64,000 nucleotides of DNA from Mimachlamys varia (Eukaryota > Mollusca > Bivalvia > Pectinida > Pectinidae), in the NCBI GenBank assembly GCA_947623455.1, contig OX392527.1, positions 32,356,201-32,420,200 on the forward strand. Direction: 5' to 3'. The translations under genes were made by a program, and so were the position numbers. Numbering within the stretch: the stretch's first letter is position 1; each line of letters starts with the position of its first letter. Under the pieces are notes generated by a model. That model saw only the letters and a list, made by a program, of their open reading frames with translations, did no database searches and was not told the DNA's origin. Shown here one piece after another: positions 35,820 to 47,700 of the stretch.

Positions 35820-37278
35820 AAATAGAGAGATGTCTACATATGAAGTTACTGTAAACAGAGACGTATAATTTAACGTTTCTGTTGTAAAGCTTTCTAAAAA
35901 CGATATCTTATGGGCCCTAATTAGACATATTATTTGGAATTTGCCGTCAATATATTTATATCACGGACTGTAAAGCATTCCTTTTTCGTGAAATAGGCCT
36001 AATGTTTATTTCATCTGGAGCGAGCAGAGATATAAAGCGTTACAAACGTCTCTGGAACTGGTAACAGGTTAACACCTTTGCGGACAAATGTATATATCAC
36101 CATTTACATGTTTTACGGGAGAAGATTAATAATAAGTTGTTTAAATTGTGTCTAATCCCATTTGTATATTTGCAAATAAAATATGTTTAAATCAAGGGAG
36201 ATTTATGCTTTTGTAATATAAGGTGGCTGTTGTAGGTACTTCATTTTAATTGTGTTCAGTCATCTTAATTGTTCTTTTTGCAAAAACAATATAAATTGAC
36301 TTTTTTTTACTGTAATGGACTTAGATAGTTCCGTGATGAAACGAAATTCTTTCCATTATTCCAGTCTTCATTTTTGACACAATCAAAATAACATATATAA
36401 GAATTTATAAAGTATTATACAAGATATTTCAGAAAAAGTGTTTATTAATGAAAATTGGGACAGATTTTTCCTGAAAATCATTGTTTAAACATCAATACGA
36501 TTGCAATAGACAATATACTTTACCCATACCGCTTATTGGAAAATTGAGTGTGATCATATTGAAACACACATATGTATTCGAATGGATAAGTTGCAAATGC
36601 GCTTTAACTTGCAGACTTTTCAATAAATAAGTTCGAAATACATTCTTGAGCCAAATATATCGGAAAAAGGCCTAACATGGAACAATAATGAAGCAGCACG
36701 TATCATAATTCATAACAAGTAGTATCCTTGTAATACCACGGAGAGCGGTTGATATATGTTTAAACAACTGTTTTATAATTGCTGTAAAACAGACAAACTT
36801 AAGTATTTTAATGGTTTACGTTAAGCACAGAAAAGCGCATTAAATAAGTCATGACTTTCGGCCCCGGGCGGGGGGGGGGGGGGGGGGGGTGTAAATAAGA
36901 AAACCAAAGCTTCCTTTATTTTCCAGAATTTGAAATGATAAAAAAATATGTTAAAATATATTTACCATTATAATAAAATGCAATACAAGGTTGTTCACGT
37001 GGACATTGTTTTGTTTACATGTTTTGTAGCGGATGGGCTACCATGGATGGAGATACCGATTGAATAATGAACTGACATGGCACGTTAATACATAAACAGA
37101 TAAACAGAAAACCTAATAAAAACAGTAGTTACAGTTAGAGACGGTTTTACAGAAGATTTCAGCTGGTTATCCCACAATTTGAATTTAGCTATATTATACA
37201 GGAGGTTCAATAGACGGACGGGTGAGTGTTGGTGAAGCATTCTATATAAATAGAATAATATTGGAGGTACGATAGTCA
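35820..37278. other. intergenic; G20 homopolymer at 36870-36889
   Basis: This is the AT-rich spacer between the divergent kinase and third gene. A run of 20 G follows CCCCGGGC. No exon was identified. Confidence 0.5.
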
Positions 37279-37630
37279 AGGGACCTGGGAATTCGTTACA
37301 ACTAGTTGTGGACCTAAACTAGGGTGTTTAGAGTAATTTTACACGGGCGGTTGGGGGGGGGGGGCGTTGTTAGTCACTGCACACGCTGGTCTTTCTCCCT
37401 GTCATTTGATGGCGGTCTTCTTCTAAATATAAACATCGACCTCGAAAACTTTCCATCCTTTAGCCTTTATGGCCACTGAGGGGGCATTTTTATCGAAAAT
37501 CGATAACCCCTCAAAAGTGTAAAGTTACCCTAAGCATCCTAGTTTAGGTCTAAAACTAGCCGTAACAAGTTTTCAGGTCCCTGTGGTTTGGAGGGGTTTA
37601 GATCAGTTTTCGATAAAATGCCCCTTCAAT
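37279..37630. mobile_element. Foldback/MITE with about 65-bp arms
   Basis: The left arm AATTCGTTACAACTAGTTG, then GGACCTAAACTAGGGTGTTT, pairs with CATCCTAGTTTAGGTCTAAA then ACTAGCCGTAACAAGTTTT. A second nested pair is GGGGGCATTTTTATCGAAAA (about 37480) with TTTTCGATAAAATGCCCCTT (about 37605). A run of G lies at about 37350. Borders are approximate. Confidence 0.75.
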
Positions 37631-38215
37631 GGTGATACTTCTCAGGTCCTGTGGCTGGTACGTGTTTTATCTTTGAGAAAGATTGACGTTTAAGTCTAAT
37701 AGGTACCTGATTGGGCAGTGCTAGCTATATTTAGGAATTCTAGGATACTAAATGTAAGCGCCAAAATGACAGCACCGGTTGTATGTTCATCAGGGAGTTG
37801 ATAATTATATTGGCCCTAAACAACCGCGATTATTAATTTGTGAACCACGCACTTTGAGTAAAACTATATATTAAAACATCGAATTATTATCAAAAAGCTG
37901 ACACCCTACTGAAGCCATGATGATCCTGGTGACAACGGTTCCGAGTGCCAGTGGAAAAAGTCTCCATCTGATATATGTCGGGTGGTCTAAGCATAACCTT
38001 CCGTGAAATAAAATGTATATGTTGTGGTTCTCTATCGGAGGGTATGGTATTGGAGGGAAAAATGTATTTGAGCTGTTGTCGGACCCAAGCCAAGTAGTAG
38101 TGTATACGTAACAAGGGAGACAAATCCTCTATCACTATTCATGTGCTTATGTCTGCTCAATATAACTAACAAGTTAATTTATAAAATAAAAATCACTATT
38201 TCTTTTTTTGGAATT

Positions 38216-38556
38216 TCATTTTTATACCTTTCCTTTCATCGGAAGTTCGATGCGTCATTATAAATAGATTGAATGATGCAAAATCACTCAGTGACATTTC
38301 GGCGGGAAAATTTGAGCGAGGTAATAAACTAGAGCAAGGTAATGTATACGATAGTCGTTGTGGTTTTGACTTAAACTACTTTTTTAAAATGTCATTTTTA
38401 TACCATTCCTTTAATCAGAAGTTCAATACGTCATTATGAATAGATTGAATGATGCAAAATCACTCACTGACATTTTGGCGGGAATATTAGAGCGAGGCAA
38501 TAAATTGGAGCATGGTAATGTATACGATAGTCATTGTGGTTTCGCCTTAAACTATA
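38216..38556. repeat. Direct duplication, two copies of about 165 bp
   Basis: Copies start at 38216 and 38392 (offset 176) with TCATTTTTATACC and run through AATAGATTGAATGATGCAAA to TTAAACTA. They differ at roughly one base in ten and have no indel over the 41-codon stretch beginning AAT AGA TTG. Confidence 0.88.
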
Positions 38557-39008
38557 ACAGTCCAATTCCTAACATTTCAATTTTCATTTCATCCATTAAA
38601 TACAGTTCTATCCATTCTTTCTTTCACGAAATATTAACCGAACGGTATTCCCAGAGACGTTTAAAGCTTTATACGTCTCTGACCAGTATTCCAAATGATA
38701 CGTTTTTACAACAAGAATTTGATCTTGCGACATTAGCTCCAATATTAATGCAAATTCATGCTGTGAGGTTCAGTCTAGCAAACTTAAATAAGGCATTCCT
38801 ACATTATTATGACACAAGTAAAATATTGTCTCCCTTCGTCATTCGTGTTTCATTGTGTTGTAACATTGAATGTTTCTCCAAGTTCTCCATAGTGGTAGAG
38901 AAACTGCTTTTCATTTTGTATCATAATTGCAGTTTCATCATTTGTGACAAAAAGAAAATTGTTTCGACCACTCATTCACAGATAATAAAAAAAGAACTGT
39001 CTAATTAA
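38436..39008 (+). CDS. Unrecognised 190-codon open frame
   Basis: The frame opens MNRLNDAKSLTDILAGILER and ends HSQIIKKELSN. I recognise no domain. It is mildly hydrophobic in mid-sequence, with three Cys near residues 145-150 and no clear signal peptide. Its first 41 codons are the second copy of the direct duplication, and the first copy is also open in the same frame. It contains a DNA palindrome (AGAGACGTTTAAAGC / TTTATACGTCTCT, 38655-38683). The ATG context is ordinary and no splice-site evidence supports it. It may be a fragment of a gene or mobile element, or a chance frame. Confidence 0.25.
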   Translation: MNRLNDAKSLTDILAGILERGNKLEHGNVYDSHCGFALNYNSPIPNISIFISSIKYSSIHSFFHEILTERYSQRRLKLYTSLTSIPNDTFLQQEFDLATLAPILMQIHAVRFSLANLNKAFLHYYDTSKILSPFVIRVSLCCNIECFSKFSIVVEKLLFILYHNCSFIICDKKKIVSTTHSQIIKKELSN

Positions 39009-39220
39009 GGAACAAAATCCGAGCCAAAGCAAGTTAATTCCGTGGCCAAAGTAGCTTAAACAGAAAAGAATCACTCTGTACAATATCGTTTAATTTTGCT
39101 ATGTATCACATGCATGCATATGGTTGGAATTTGGCATTCTTTGCTTGTATCATGGATTTAGGTAACAATATGGTTTGTACGTATTTGTACTGTTTAATTT
39201 ACGATGTATCCATGCACCGT

Positions 39221-39376
39221 CATTGGCGTAGCTAGATGATGCATGCCTGGGGATCCAAGGGCGAAGCCCCGGTGGGGGTCTGGGGGGAGAACCCCCCTTG
39301 AAGCTGATGGAAAATTATCAAACGTTTAATTTTTGCATGCTCAACCATGCAGACATGCATGGAAGCTACGCCACTG
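39221..39376. mobile_element. MITE with CATTGGCGTAGC termini, copy 2
   Basis: The left end CATTGGCGTAGCTAG is mirrored by GAAGCTACGCCACTG. The interior shares GATCCAAGGGCGAAGCCC and GGGGGTCTGGGGGGAGA with copy 1 at 15026. ACCGT flanks both ends (39216-39220, 39377-39381), a candidate 5-bp target duplication. Confidence 0.82.
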
Positions 39377-39816
39377 ACCGTTCCATGGAATTGGATTAGT
39401 TATATAATTACCGTACATGAATCTGGGAAAAGATCGAATTTTTAAGTCCGTAATATATGTACAGTACAATTGCAGACTCGTCACTATACGAGGTAACACT
39501 ATATGTTTGTAATGAACGTACCCTGTGTATATATTAAGAATTACAAAAGTAACTGTACGAGGAATCAGAGTAGAATAAATTGCTTTCTAATACCCATATA
39601 CCGACACTTATGTATACATGTGTGCCATGAGGACGTCATTAAAATTAAATTTTTCATGGTTTATCGGTTGACTTTTATCCTCATTTACTTCACACCGTTA
39701 TTTTTCGTGATCAGAAAATCAGCCTGCTGCTTCAGATCGTGACATTAGTGTGCCGTTTGTATTGTCTACCTTTGTCAGGTGCAAATTACTCAGGTGTGTT
39801 AGGGCGGATACATTAG

Positions 39817-39824
39817 TGACGTCA
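39817..39824. promoter_or_regulatory. CRE palindrome upstream of the third gene
   Basis: TGACGTCA lies 163 bp before the ATG at 39987. A second CRE-like word, GTGACGCCGATCA, follows at about 39880. Placement suits a proximal promoter. Confidence 0.4.
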
Positions 39825-39986
39825 TCTTTATCCGGAAGAAAAATTCTATAGGTCAAAGGTTACGTGTGCTGAGAGTGACTGTGACGCCGATCATTGTGAG
39901 TGTGGTTTTACATATTCACGGTCGGTGAGAAAGGACTAACAGCTATATAGTTTTCGTGTTTCGCTAGGGAAGGAAACCAGTACAAA

Positions 39987-40230
39987 ATGGCCGGGAGAAC
40001 GTGTATAGTTGTGATAACATGTATTTCCATTTTAATCACAATGACAATGGCTGATTCTAACGACACGGCGAGTTCAGCTCAACAGGGTAATACAGTATCA
40101 GACACAGGATCTTACGAGAAAACATCTCTAGAAAAAGGTGTAACAACATTATACGATAAAATAATGCATGGATTTATCGACGCCACTATACCTGGCCAGT
40201 TCTTCTCAGATGCTGATCAAGGTCCAATTA
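39987..40230 (+). CDS. First exon of an unrecognised secreted or membrane protein
   Basis: The ATG is in a good context (ACAAAATGGCC). Residues 1-22 form a signal-peptide or anchor: MAGRT, then CIVVITCISILITMTMA. A polar Ser/Thr/Asn/Gln stretch follows, with one N-glycosylation sequon (NDT), then EKGVTTLYDKIMHGFIDA and TIPGQFFSDADQGP. The frame stays open to CCAATTA, where GTAAGTATAG makes a strong donor (phase 1), so translation beyond 40230 is intronic. No later exon was found. It is divergent from MKK4. I do not recognise the family and assign no function. Confidence 0.6.
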
Positions 40231-41255
40231 GTAAGTATAGTATATACACCTGTTGAATCCCTGACCCCGAACTCCTGACCCCCCGGGCTATAAGTCAGTT
40301 GTACACACAAGTTATAACTGTGATACTAATGACTATACTTAATATCGCTAATGGTTCATGTCCTGTCTGACCAAACTAAACCTCTGACCAATTATAGAAA
40401 TGGGAATTGGTCTTGACCAACAGGTACATGTTTATGTGCTGTAAATATATTGCAGGTAAACACCAGGTAGAATATATCTGAAGGAAGGTCTATGATCACA
40501 GTGTTTGCTCAGGGAAGCATTTCTACCTAGATAGAGATAATTGTGTTGACTCTCCAGTATAAATCAAATTAGCATGTATCAGTGTAAGCGATTCCCCCAA
40601 TAAAAGGTTTCGTACTAGCTATGTAGATCGGGCTAATTAGATTGGTCAGATGACGATGTGTTCCTGGACAACCACACCTTTACCTGTCTATTTTATGTGG
40701 AGAAAATCGTTGTACAGTGTAGGTAGATTGTGAGAGACGATAATATAATTCAGAGATCCAAGAAACAAAACACAAGCACAAGAAACTATAAACACTGCAC
40801 ATCAACACTGTATAATTAAGCTTTTGATTTGGTCTACATCACAAAACAACAAGATGTCCTTTAAGATATGATGAGACTCACCAATGATCACTTTAATTAA
40901 CATGCTCTCTCCCTAAATTGGCTCGACATAGCATCAGGACAATCTAGTGTTTACCCATCCACACAAGAATTAGCCTTTACTAAACTGACCACTGAAAAAA
41001 AAGTTTTGGTTGGTGAAAAAGGTCCAAGTGATGTAATGACTTCAGTGTCTCCTGATTAGCAAAATACACTCCCAGTTCTGTAGAGTATATTGGTCTCACA
41101 CTATTTGCTTCATAATATGATCCTGCATTTCACACATCTTAAACATATAAATTGAAAGTACCCTGAAATATCTTATCATAAATGGTTAAAAACAGTGAAT
41201 TTCATCAACTTAGCCAGAAAACTATAAATAGAAATTAAATTATGATGTGTTACAT

Positions 41256-41393
41256 CACAGTTGCTTGAGTTTCTGTCAGTAAATAATAAATATATATGTG
41301 TGAAATGAGCCTCCCATTACAGTAATGTAACGGGCCGCGGCTCCATATATATAAACATTTTTTTGTATACTGACAGAAACTCAAGCAACTGTG
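41256..41393. mobile_element. Foldback with 27-bp arms
   Basis: CACAGTTGCTTGAGTTTCTG then TCAGTA (41256-41282) is the exact reverse complement of 41367-41393. The centre holds a second, GC-rich inverted repeat (GAGCC...CCCATTAC / GTAACGGG...GGCTC). Confidence 0.88.
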
Positions 41394-42380
41394 GTTACTG
41401 TACATATTTTTGACATGCTGAGAGAGGTGACTAGATTAGAATTAATAAGTATATAACCATACTGGTAAATTGAGATATATATTTGTAATTATAAAACAAT
41501 AGATTTACTACAGTCAGTGATCAGACTTATAGAATATAGTGAACAGTCACAAAGTATATGTTGACAGCATAACCATAATGCTATTGAAATGTGTATACAA
41601 ATAATGCATTCCTATACATAAATGTATACAAACAATTTAGATAGAGAGATAACAAGGCAAGGCCAGAGGGTTAAGTAAATATAGTGTGACGTATTGTCAT
41701 GTCCCATTGTGTTGTTATTTATGTACAGTCCATACTACAATGTAATGGATATAGGACTGAGTAATCATTTTATTTTAATATTTTATATATTTTAGAAATA
41801 AAAAAAATTGACTTTTGATATTTTCTTTTTTAATGTACTGAATAATACTTTGGATGTTTGAATCCTGAAGGGGTACAGTAAGAGATTATAATTGATAGAC
41901 CAAGAACAAATGTTACCTACGTGACTAGGGCTATGCTGAAGTTACCTCAGGGATAACAGATGGCTAGTGGGCCAGACATACATTTGTATTGTGATAAGAA
42001 AAATGCAAGTCTGATATGAATCAATACCACTGAGCTACAGGCATTTTGGAACACTCAATACATTTACTAAAGGCTAGTTTTTAGGATTCAGTTGAAGGGA
42101 TTTCTCACAATGAATTGATAGTAAATGGTAGAGAAAATATGTCTATGTAATACCAGTGTATATACAGTACTATATGAACTTTATTGGTTTTGCAATAATT
42201 AAGGAAACATATTTTATCTGGTGGTATTTGTCAATGTTATTGACATGGATGGGAGGACACAGTCTGGGAGGAGACTTGGCTAGGCAAAACGCCATACCTT
42301 TTCATAGCCACCAGAGAATTGCAAGCCATATCCAATCAGGTGTGTCACAGTCAACTGTGCCAACATGTACAGTCACCCCT

Positions 42381-42477
42381 ATAACCCTATTGTCAGATAC
42401 CCACATTTGATTGCACTTCCCTAAGCTACATAGCGTAGCGCATTGCAATCAAATGTGGGAATCTGACGATGTTATAA
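42381..42477. mobile_element. Foldback with about 35-bp arms
   Basis: TTGTCAGATACCCACATTTG then ATTGCA pairs with TGCAATCAAATGTGGG then AATCTGACGAT. The short loop is CTACATAGCGTAGCGC. Confidence 0.85.
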
Positions 42478-43068
42478 CCCTTAACCATCAACATTATGTG
42501 TCCCTGTTATTTTATCTTATGATCTGTCCACCTTATTCTATTATCCTAAAACTAAGGAACACTTATATTAGTATACTTCAAACTTAGGATCACTGATTGT
42601 TAACTACAAAATTAGGATCACTGATAGTATACTACAAACTTAGGATCACTAATATTATATATACTTCAAACTTAGGATCACTGATAGTAAATACAAACTT
42701 AGGATCACTGATTGTTAACTACAAACTTAGGATCACTGATTGTTTGCTACAAACTTAGGATCACTGATAGTAACTACAAACTTAGGATCACTGATTGTTT
42801 ACTATAAACTTAGGATCACTGATTGTTTACTACAAACTTAGGATCACTGATTGTTTACTACAAACTTAGGATCAATAATATTATACTACAAACTTATGAT
42901 CACTAATATTATAGGCCTAGTACAAACTTAGGATCACTGATATTATCGTACAAACTTAGGATCACTGATATTATAGTACAAACTTAGGATCACTGATATT
43001 ATAGTACAAACTTAGGATCACTCATTGTTTACGACAAACTTAGGATCACTGATAGTAACTACAAACTT

Positions 43069-43424
43069 CAGGGCTTCATCAGGGGGTTTTGGGAATCGGA
43101 CTCTGAGATCAAATTGGGAAAAATTAATCGACATACCTAACAGCTATTTCGGAAGTTTTGACAAACACTATTATAACAACTAAGTACATTAATTTTTTTC
43201 TAAATTACTATTTAAAGCACTGTCAGTTCTCATGACATTTACAGCCCATCTTTCTTGTTAAATTTAATGTCACAAAAAGCTCCTGAAGCATGTAAAACCA
43301 CCAATTTCTTTTTCAAGTGTCTGAATTTGGAATTTTAAAGAGGAAATTTGGGAAAAATCACACCTTTTTTTCATTGGGAATGGGTCCGTTTACCGGACCT
43401 AAAAAGCGGGATGATAAAGCCCTG
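43069..43424. mobile_element. MITE inside the satellite, copy 1
   Basis: The 356-bp element starts CAGGGCTTCATCAGG and ends GATGATAAAGCCCTG, giving inverted termini. AACTT precedes and follows it, and AACTT is part of the satellite unit, so it is a likely target duplication. There is no coding capacity. Confidence 0.88.
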
Positions 43425-44430
43425 AACTTAAAGTCATTGACAGTAAACTACAAACTTAGGATCACTGATAGTATACTACAAACTTAGGATCACTGATAGT
43501 AACTACAAACTTAGGATCACTGATAGTAAACTACAAACTTAGGATCACTGATAGTAACTACAAACTTAGGATCACTGATAGTAAACTACAAACTTAGGAT
43601 CACTGATAGTAACTACAAACTTAGGATCACTGATAGTAAACTACAAACTTAGGATCATTGATAGTAAACTACAGACTTAGGATCACTGATAGAAACTACA
43701 AACTTAGGATCACTGATAGTAACTACAAACTTAGGATCATTGATAGTAACTATAAACTTAGGATCACTGATAGTAACTACAAACTTAGGATCACTGATAG
43801 TAACTATAAACTTAGGATCACTGATATTATACTACAAACTTAGGATCACTGATAGTAACTACAAATTATGGATCACTGATATTATACTACAAACTTAGGA
43901 TCATTGATAGTAAACTACAAACTTAGGATCACTGATTGTTTGCTACAAACTTAGGATCACTGATAGTAACTACAAACTTAGGATCACTGATAGTAACTAC
44001 AAACTTAGGATCACTGATTGTTAACTACAAACTTAGGATCACTGATTGTTTGCTACAAACTTAGGATCACTGATTGTTTGCTACAAACTTAGGATCACTG
44101 ATAGTAACTACAAACTTAGGATCACTGATAGTAACTACAAACTTAGGATTACTGATTAATAATTGTTTACTATAAACTTAGGATCACTGATTGTTTACTA
44201 CAAACTTAGGATCAATAATATTATACTACAAACTTATGATCACTGATATTATAGTACAAACTTAGGATCACTGATATTATAGTACAAACTTAGGATCACT
44301 GATATTATAGTACAAACTTAGGATCACTGATATTATCGTACAAATTTAGGATCACTGATATTATAGTACAAACTTAGGATCACTCATTGTGTACTACAAA
44401 CTTAGGATCACTGATAGTAACTACAAACTT

Positions 44431-44787
44431 CAGGGCTTCATCAGGGGGTTTTGGGAATCGGACCCTGAGATCAAATTGGGAAAAAATAATCGACATACCT
44501 AACAGCTATTTGGGAAGTTTTGACAAACACTATTATAACAACTAAGTACATTATTTTTTTTCTAAATTACTATTTAAAGCACTGTCACTTCTCATGACAT
44601 TTACAGCCCATCTTTCTTGTTAAATTTAATGTCACAAAAAGCTCCTGAAGCATGTAAAACCACCAATTTCTTTTTCAAGTGTCTGAATTTGGAATTTTAA
44701 AGAGGAAATTTGGGAAAAATCACACCTTTTTTTTCATTGGGAATGGGTCCGTTTACCGGACCTAAAAAGCGGGGTGATAAAGCCCTG
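44431..44787. mobile_element. MITE inside the satellite, copy 2
   Basis: It is nearly identical to copy 1 (a few substitutions and single-base length changes), sits at the same position within a satellite unit, and has the same AACTT flanks and adjoining TTAAAGTCATTGACAG. It was therefore copied together with the satellite, not inserted a second time. Confidence 0.88.
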
Positions 44788-47700
44788 AACTTAAAGTCAT
44801 TGACAGTAAACTACAAACTTAGGATCACTGATAGTTTACTACAAACTTAGGATCACTGATAGTAAACTACAAACTTAGGATCATTGATAGTAAACTACAA
44901 ACTTAGGATCATTGATAGTAAACTACAAACTTAGGATCACTGATAGTAACTACAAACTTAGGATCACTGATAGTAAACTACAAACTTAGGATCACTGATA
45001 GTAACTACAAACTTAGGATCACTGATAGTAAACTACAAACTTAGGATCATTGATAGTTAACTACAGACTTAGGATCACTGATAGTAACTATAAACTTAGG
45101 ATCACTTATAGTAAATACAAACTTAGGATCACTGATAGTAACTACAAACTTAGGATCATTGATAGTAACTATAAACTTAGGATCACTGATAGTATACTAC
45201 AAACTTAGGATCATTGATAGTAACTACAAACTTAGGATCATTGATAGAAAATATAAACTAAGGATCACTGATAGTATACTACAAACTTAGGATCATTGAT
45301 AGTAACTACAAACTTAGGATCACTGATAGTATACTATAAACTTAGGATCACTGATAGTATACTACAAACTTAGGATCACTGATAGTAAACTACAAACTTA
45401 GGATCATTGATAGTAAACTACAGACTTAGGATCACTGATAGTAAACTACAAACTTAGGATCATTGATAGTAACTATAAACTTAGGATCATTGATAGTAAC
45501 TACAAACTTAGAATCATGATAGTAACTATAAACTTAGTATCACTGATAGTAAACTACAAACTTAGGATCACTGATAGTAACTACAAACTTAGGATCATTG
45601 ATAGTAACTACAAACTTAGGATCATTGATAGTAACTACAAACTTAGGATCACTGATAGTATACTACAAACTTAGGAACATTGATAGTTACTATAAACTTA
45701 GGGTCACTGATAGTAAACTACAAACTTAGGATCACTGATAGTAACTACAAACTTAGGATCATTGATAGTATACTACAAACTTAGGATCATTGATAGAAAA
45801 CTATAAACTTAGGATCATTGATAGTAACTATAAACTTAGGATCACTGATAGTAAACTACAAACTTAGGATCATTGATAGTAACTATAAACTTAGGATCAT
45901 TGATAGTAAACTACAAACTTAGGATCATTGATAGTAACTATAAACTTAGGATCATTGATAGTAACTACAAACTTAGGATCACTGATAGTAACTACAAACT
46001 TAGGATCACTGATAGTAACTACAAACTTAGGATCACTGGTAGTAAACTACAAACTTAGGATCACTGATAGTTAACTACAAACTTAGGATCATTAATAGGA
46101 ACTACAAACTTAGGATCATTGATAGTAAACTACAAACTTAGGATCATTGATAGTAAACTACAAACTTAGGATCATTGATAGTAACTACAAATTTAGGATC
46201 ACTGATAGTAACTACAAACTTAGGATCACTGATAGTAAACTACAAACTTAGGATCACTGATAGTTAACTACAAACTTAGGATCATTAATAGGAACTACAA
46301 ACTTAGGATCATTGATAGTAAACTACAAATTTAGGATCATTGATAGTAACTACAAACTTAGGATCATTGATAGTAAACTACAAACTTAGGATCATTGATA
46401 GTAACTATAAACTTAGGATCACTGATAGTAAATACAAACTTAGGATCATTGATAGTAACTACAAACTTAGGATCACTGATAGTATACTACAAACTTAGGA
46501 TCATTGATAGTAACTACAAACTTAGGATCATTGATAGAAAATATAAACTTAGGATCACTGATAGTATACTACAAACTTAGGATCATTGATAGTAACTACA
46601 AACTTAGGATCACTGATAGTATACTATAAACTTAGGATCACTGATAGTATACTACAAACTTAGGATCACTGATAGTAAACTACAAACTTAGGATCATTGA
46701 TAGTAAACTACAGACTTAGGATCACTGATAGTAAACTACAAACTTAGGATCATTGATAGTAACTATAAACTTAGGATCATTGATAGTAACTACAAACTTA
46801 GGATCATTGATAGTAACTATAAACTTAGTATCACTGATAGTAAACTACAAACTTAGGATCACTGATAGTAACTACAAACTTAGGATCATTGATAGTAACT
46901 ACAAACTTAGGATCATTGATAGTAACTACAAACTTAGGATCACTGATAGTATACTACAAACTTAGGAACATTGATAGTTACTATAAACTTAGGGTCACTG
47001 ATAGTAAACTACAAACTTAGGATCACTGATAGTAACTACAAACTTAGGATCATTGATAGTATACTACAAACTTAGGATCATTGATAGAAAACTATAAACT
47101 TAGGATCATTGATAGTAACTATAAACTTAGGATCACTGATAGTAAACTACAAACTTAGGATCATTGATAGTAACTATAAACTTAGGATCATTGATAGTAA
47201 ACTACAAACTTAGGATCATTGATAGTAACTATAAACTTAGGATCATTGATAGTAACTACAAACTTAGGATCACTGATAGTAACTACAAACTTAGGATCAC
47301 TGATAGTAACTACAAACTTAGGATCACTGATAGTAAACTACAAACTTAGGATCACTGATAGTTAACTACAAACTTAGGATCATTAATAGGAACTACAAAC
47401 TTAGGATCATTGATAGTAAACTACAAACTTAGGATCATTGATAGTAAACTACAAACTTAGGATCATTGATAGTAACTACAAATTTAGGATCACTGATAGT
47501 AACTACAAACTTAGGATCACTGATAGTAACTACAAACTTAGGATCACTGATAGTAAACTACAAACTTAGGATCACTGATAGTTAACTAAAAACTTAGGAT
47601 CATTAATAGGAACTACAAACTTAGGATCATTGATAGTAAACTACAAATTTAGGATCATTGATAGTAACTATAAACTTAGGATCACTGATAGTATACTACA

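Larger units (their letters stand above)
40231..42544. other. probable intron 1 of the third gene; no exon recognised
   Basis: This AT-rich sequence contains two foldbacks (41256-41393, 42381-42477). No acceptor followed by a convincing coding frame was found. Confidence 0.4.
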
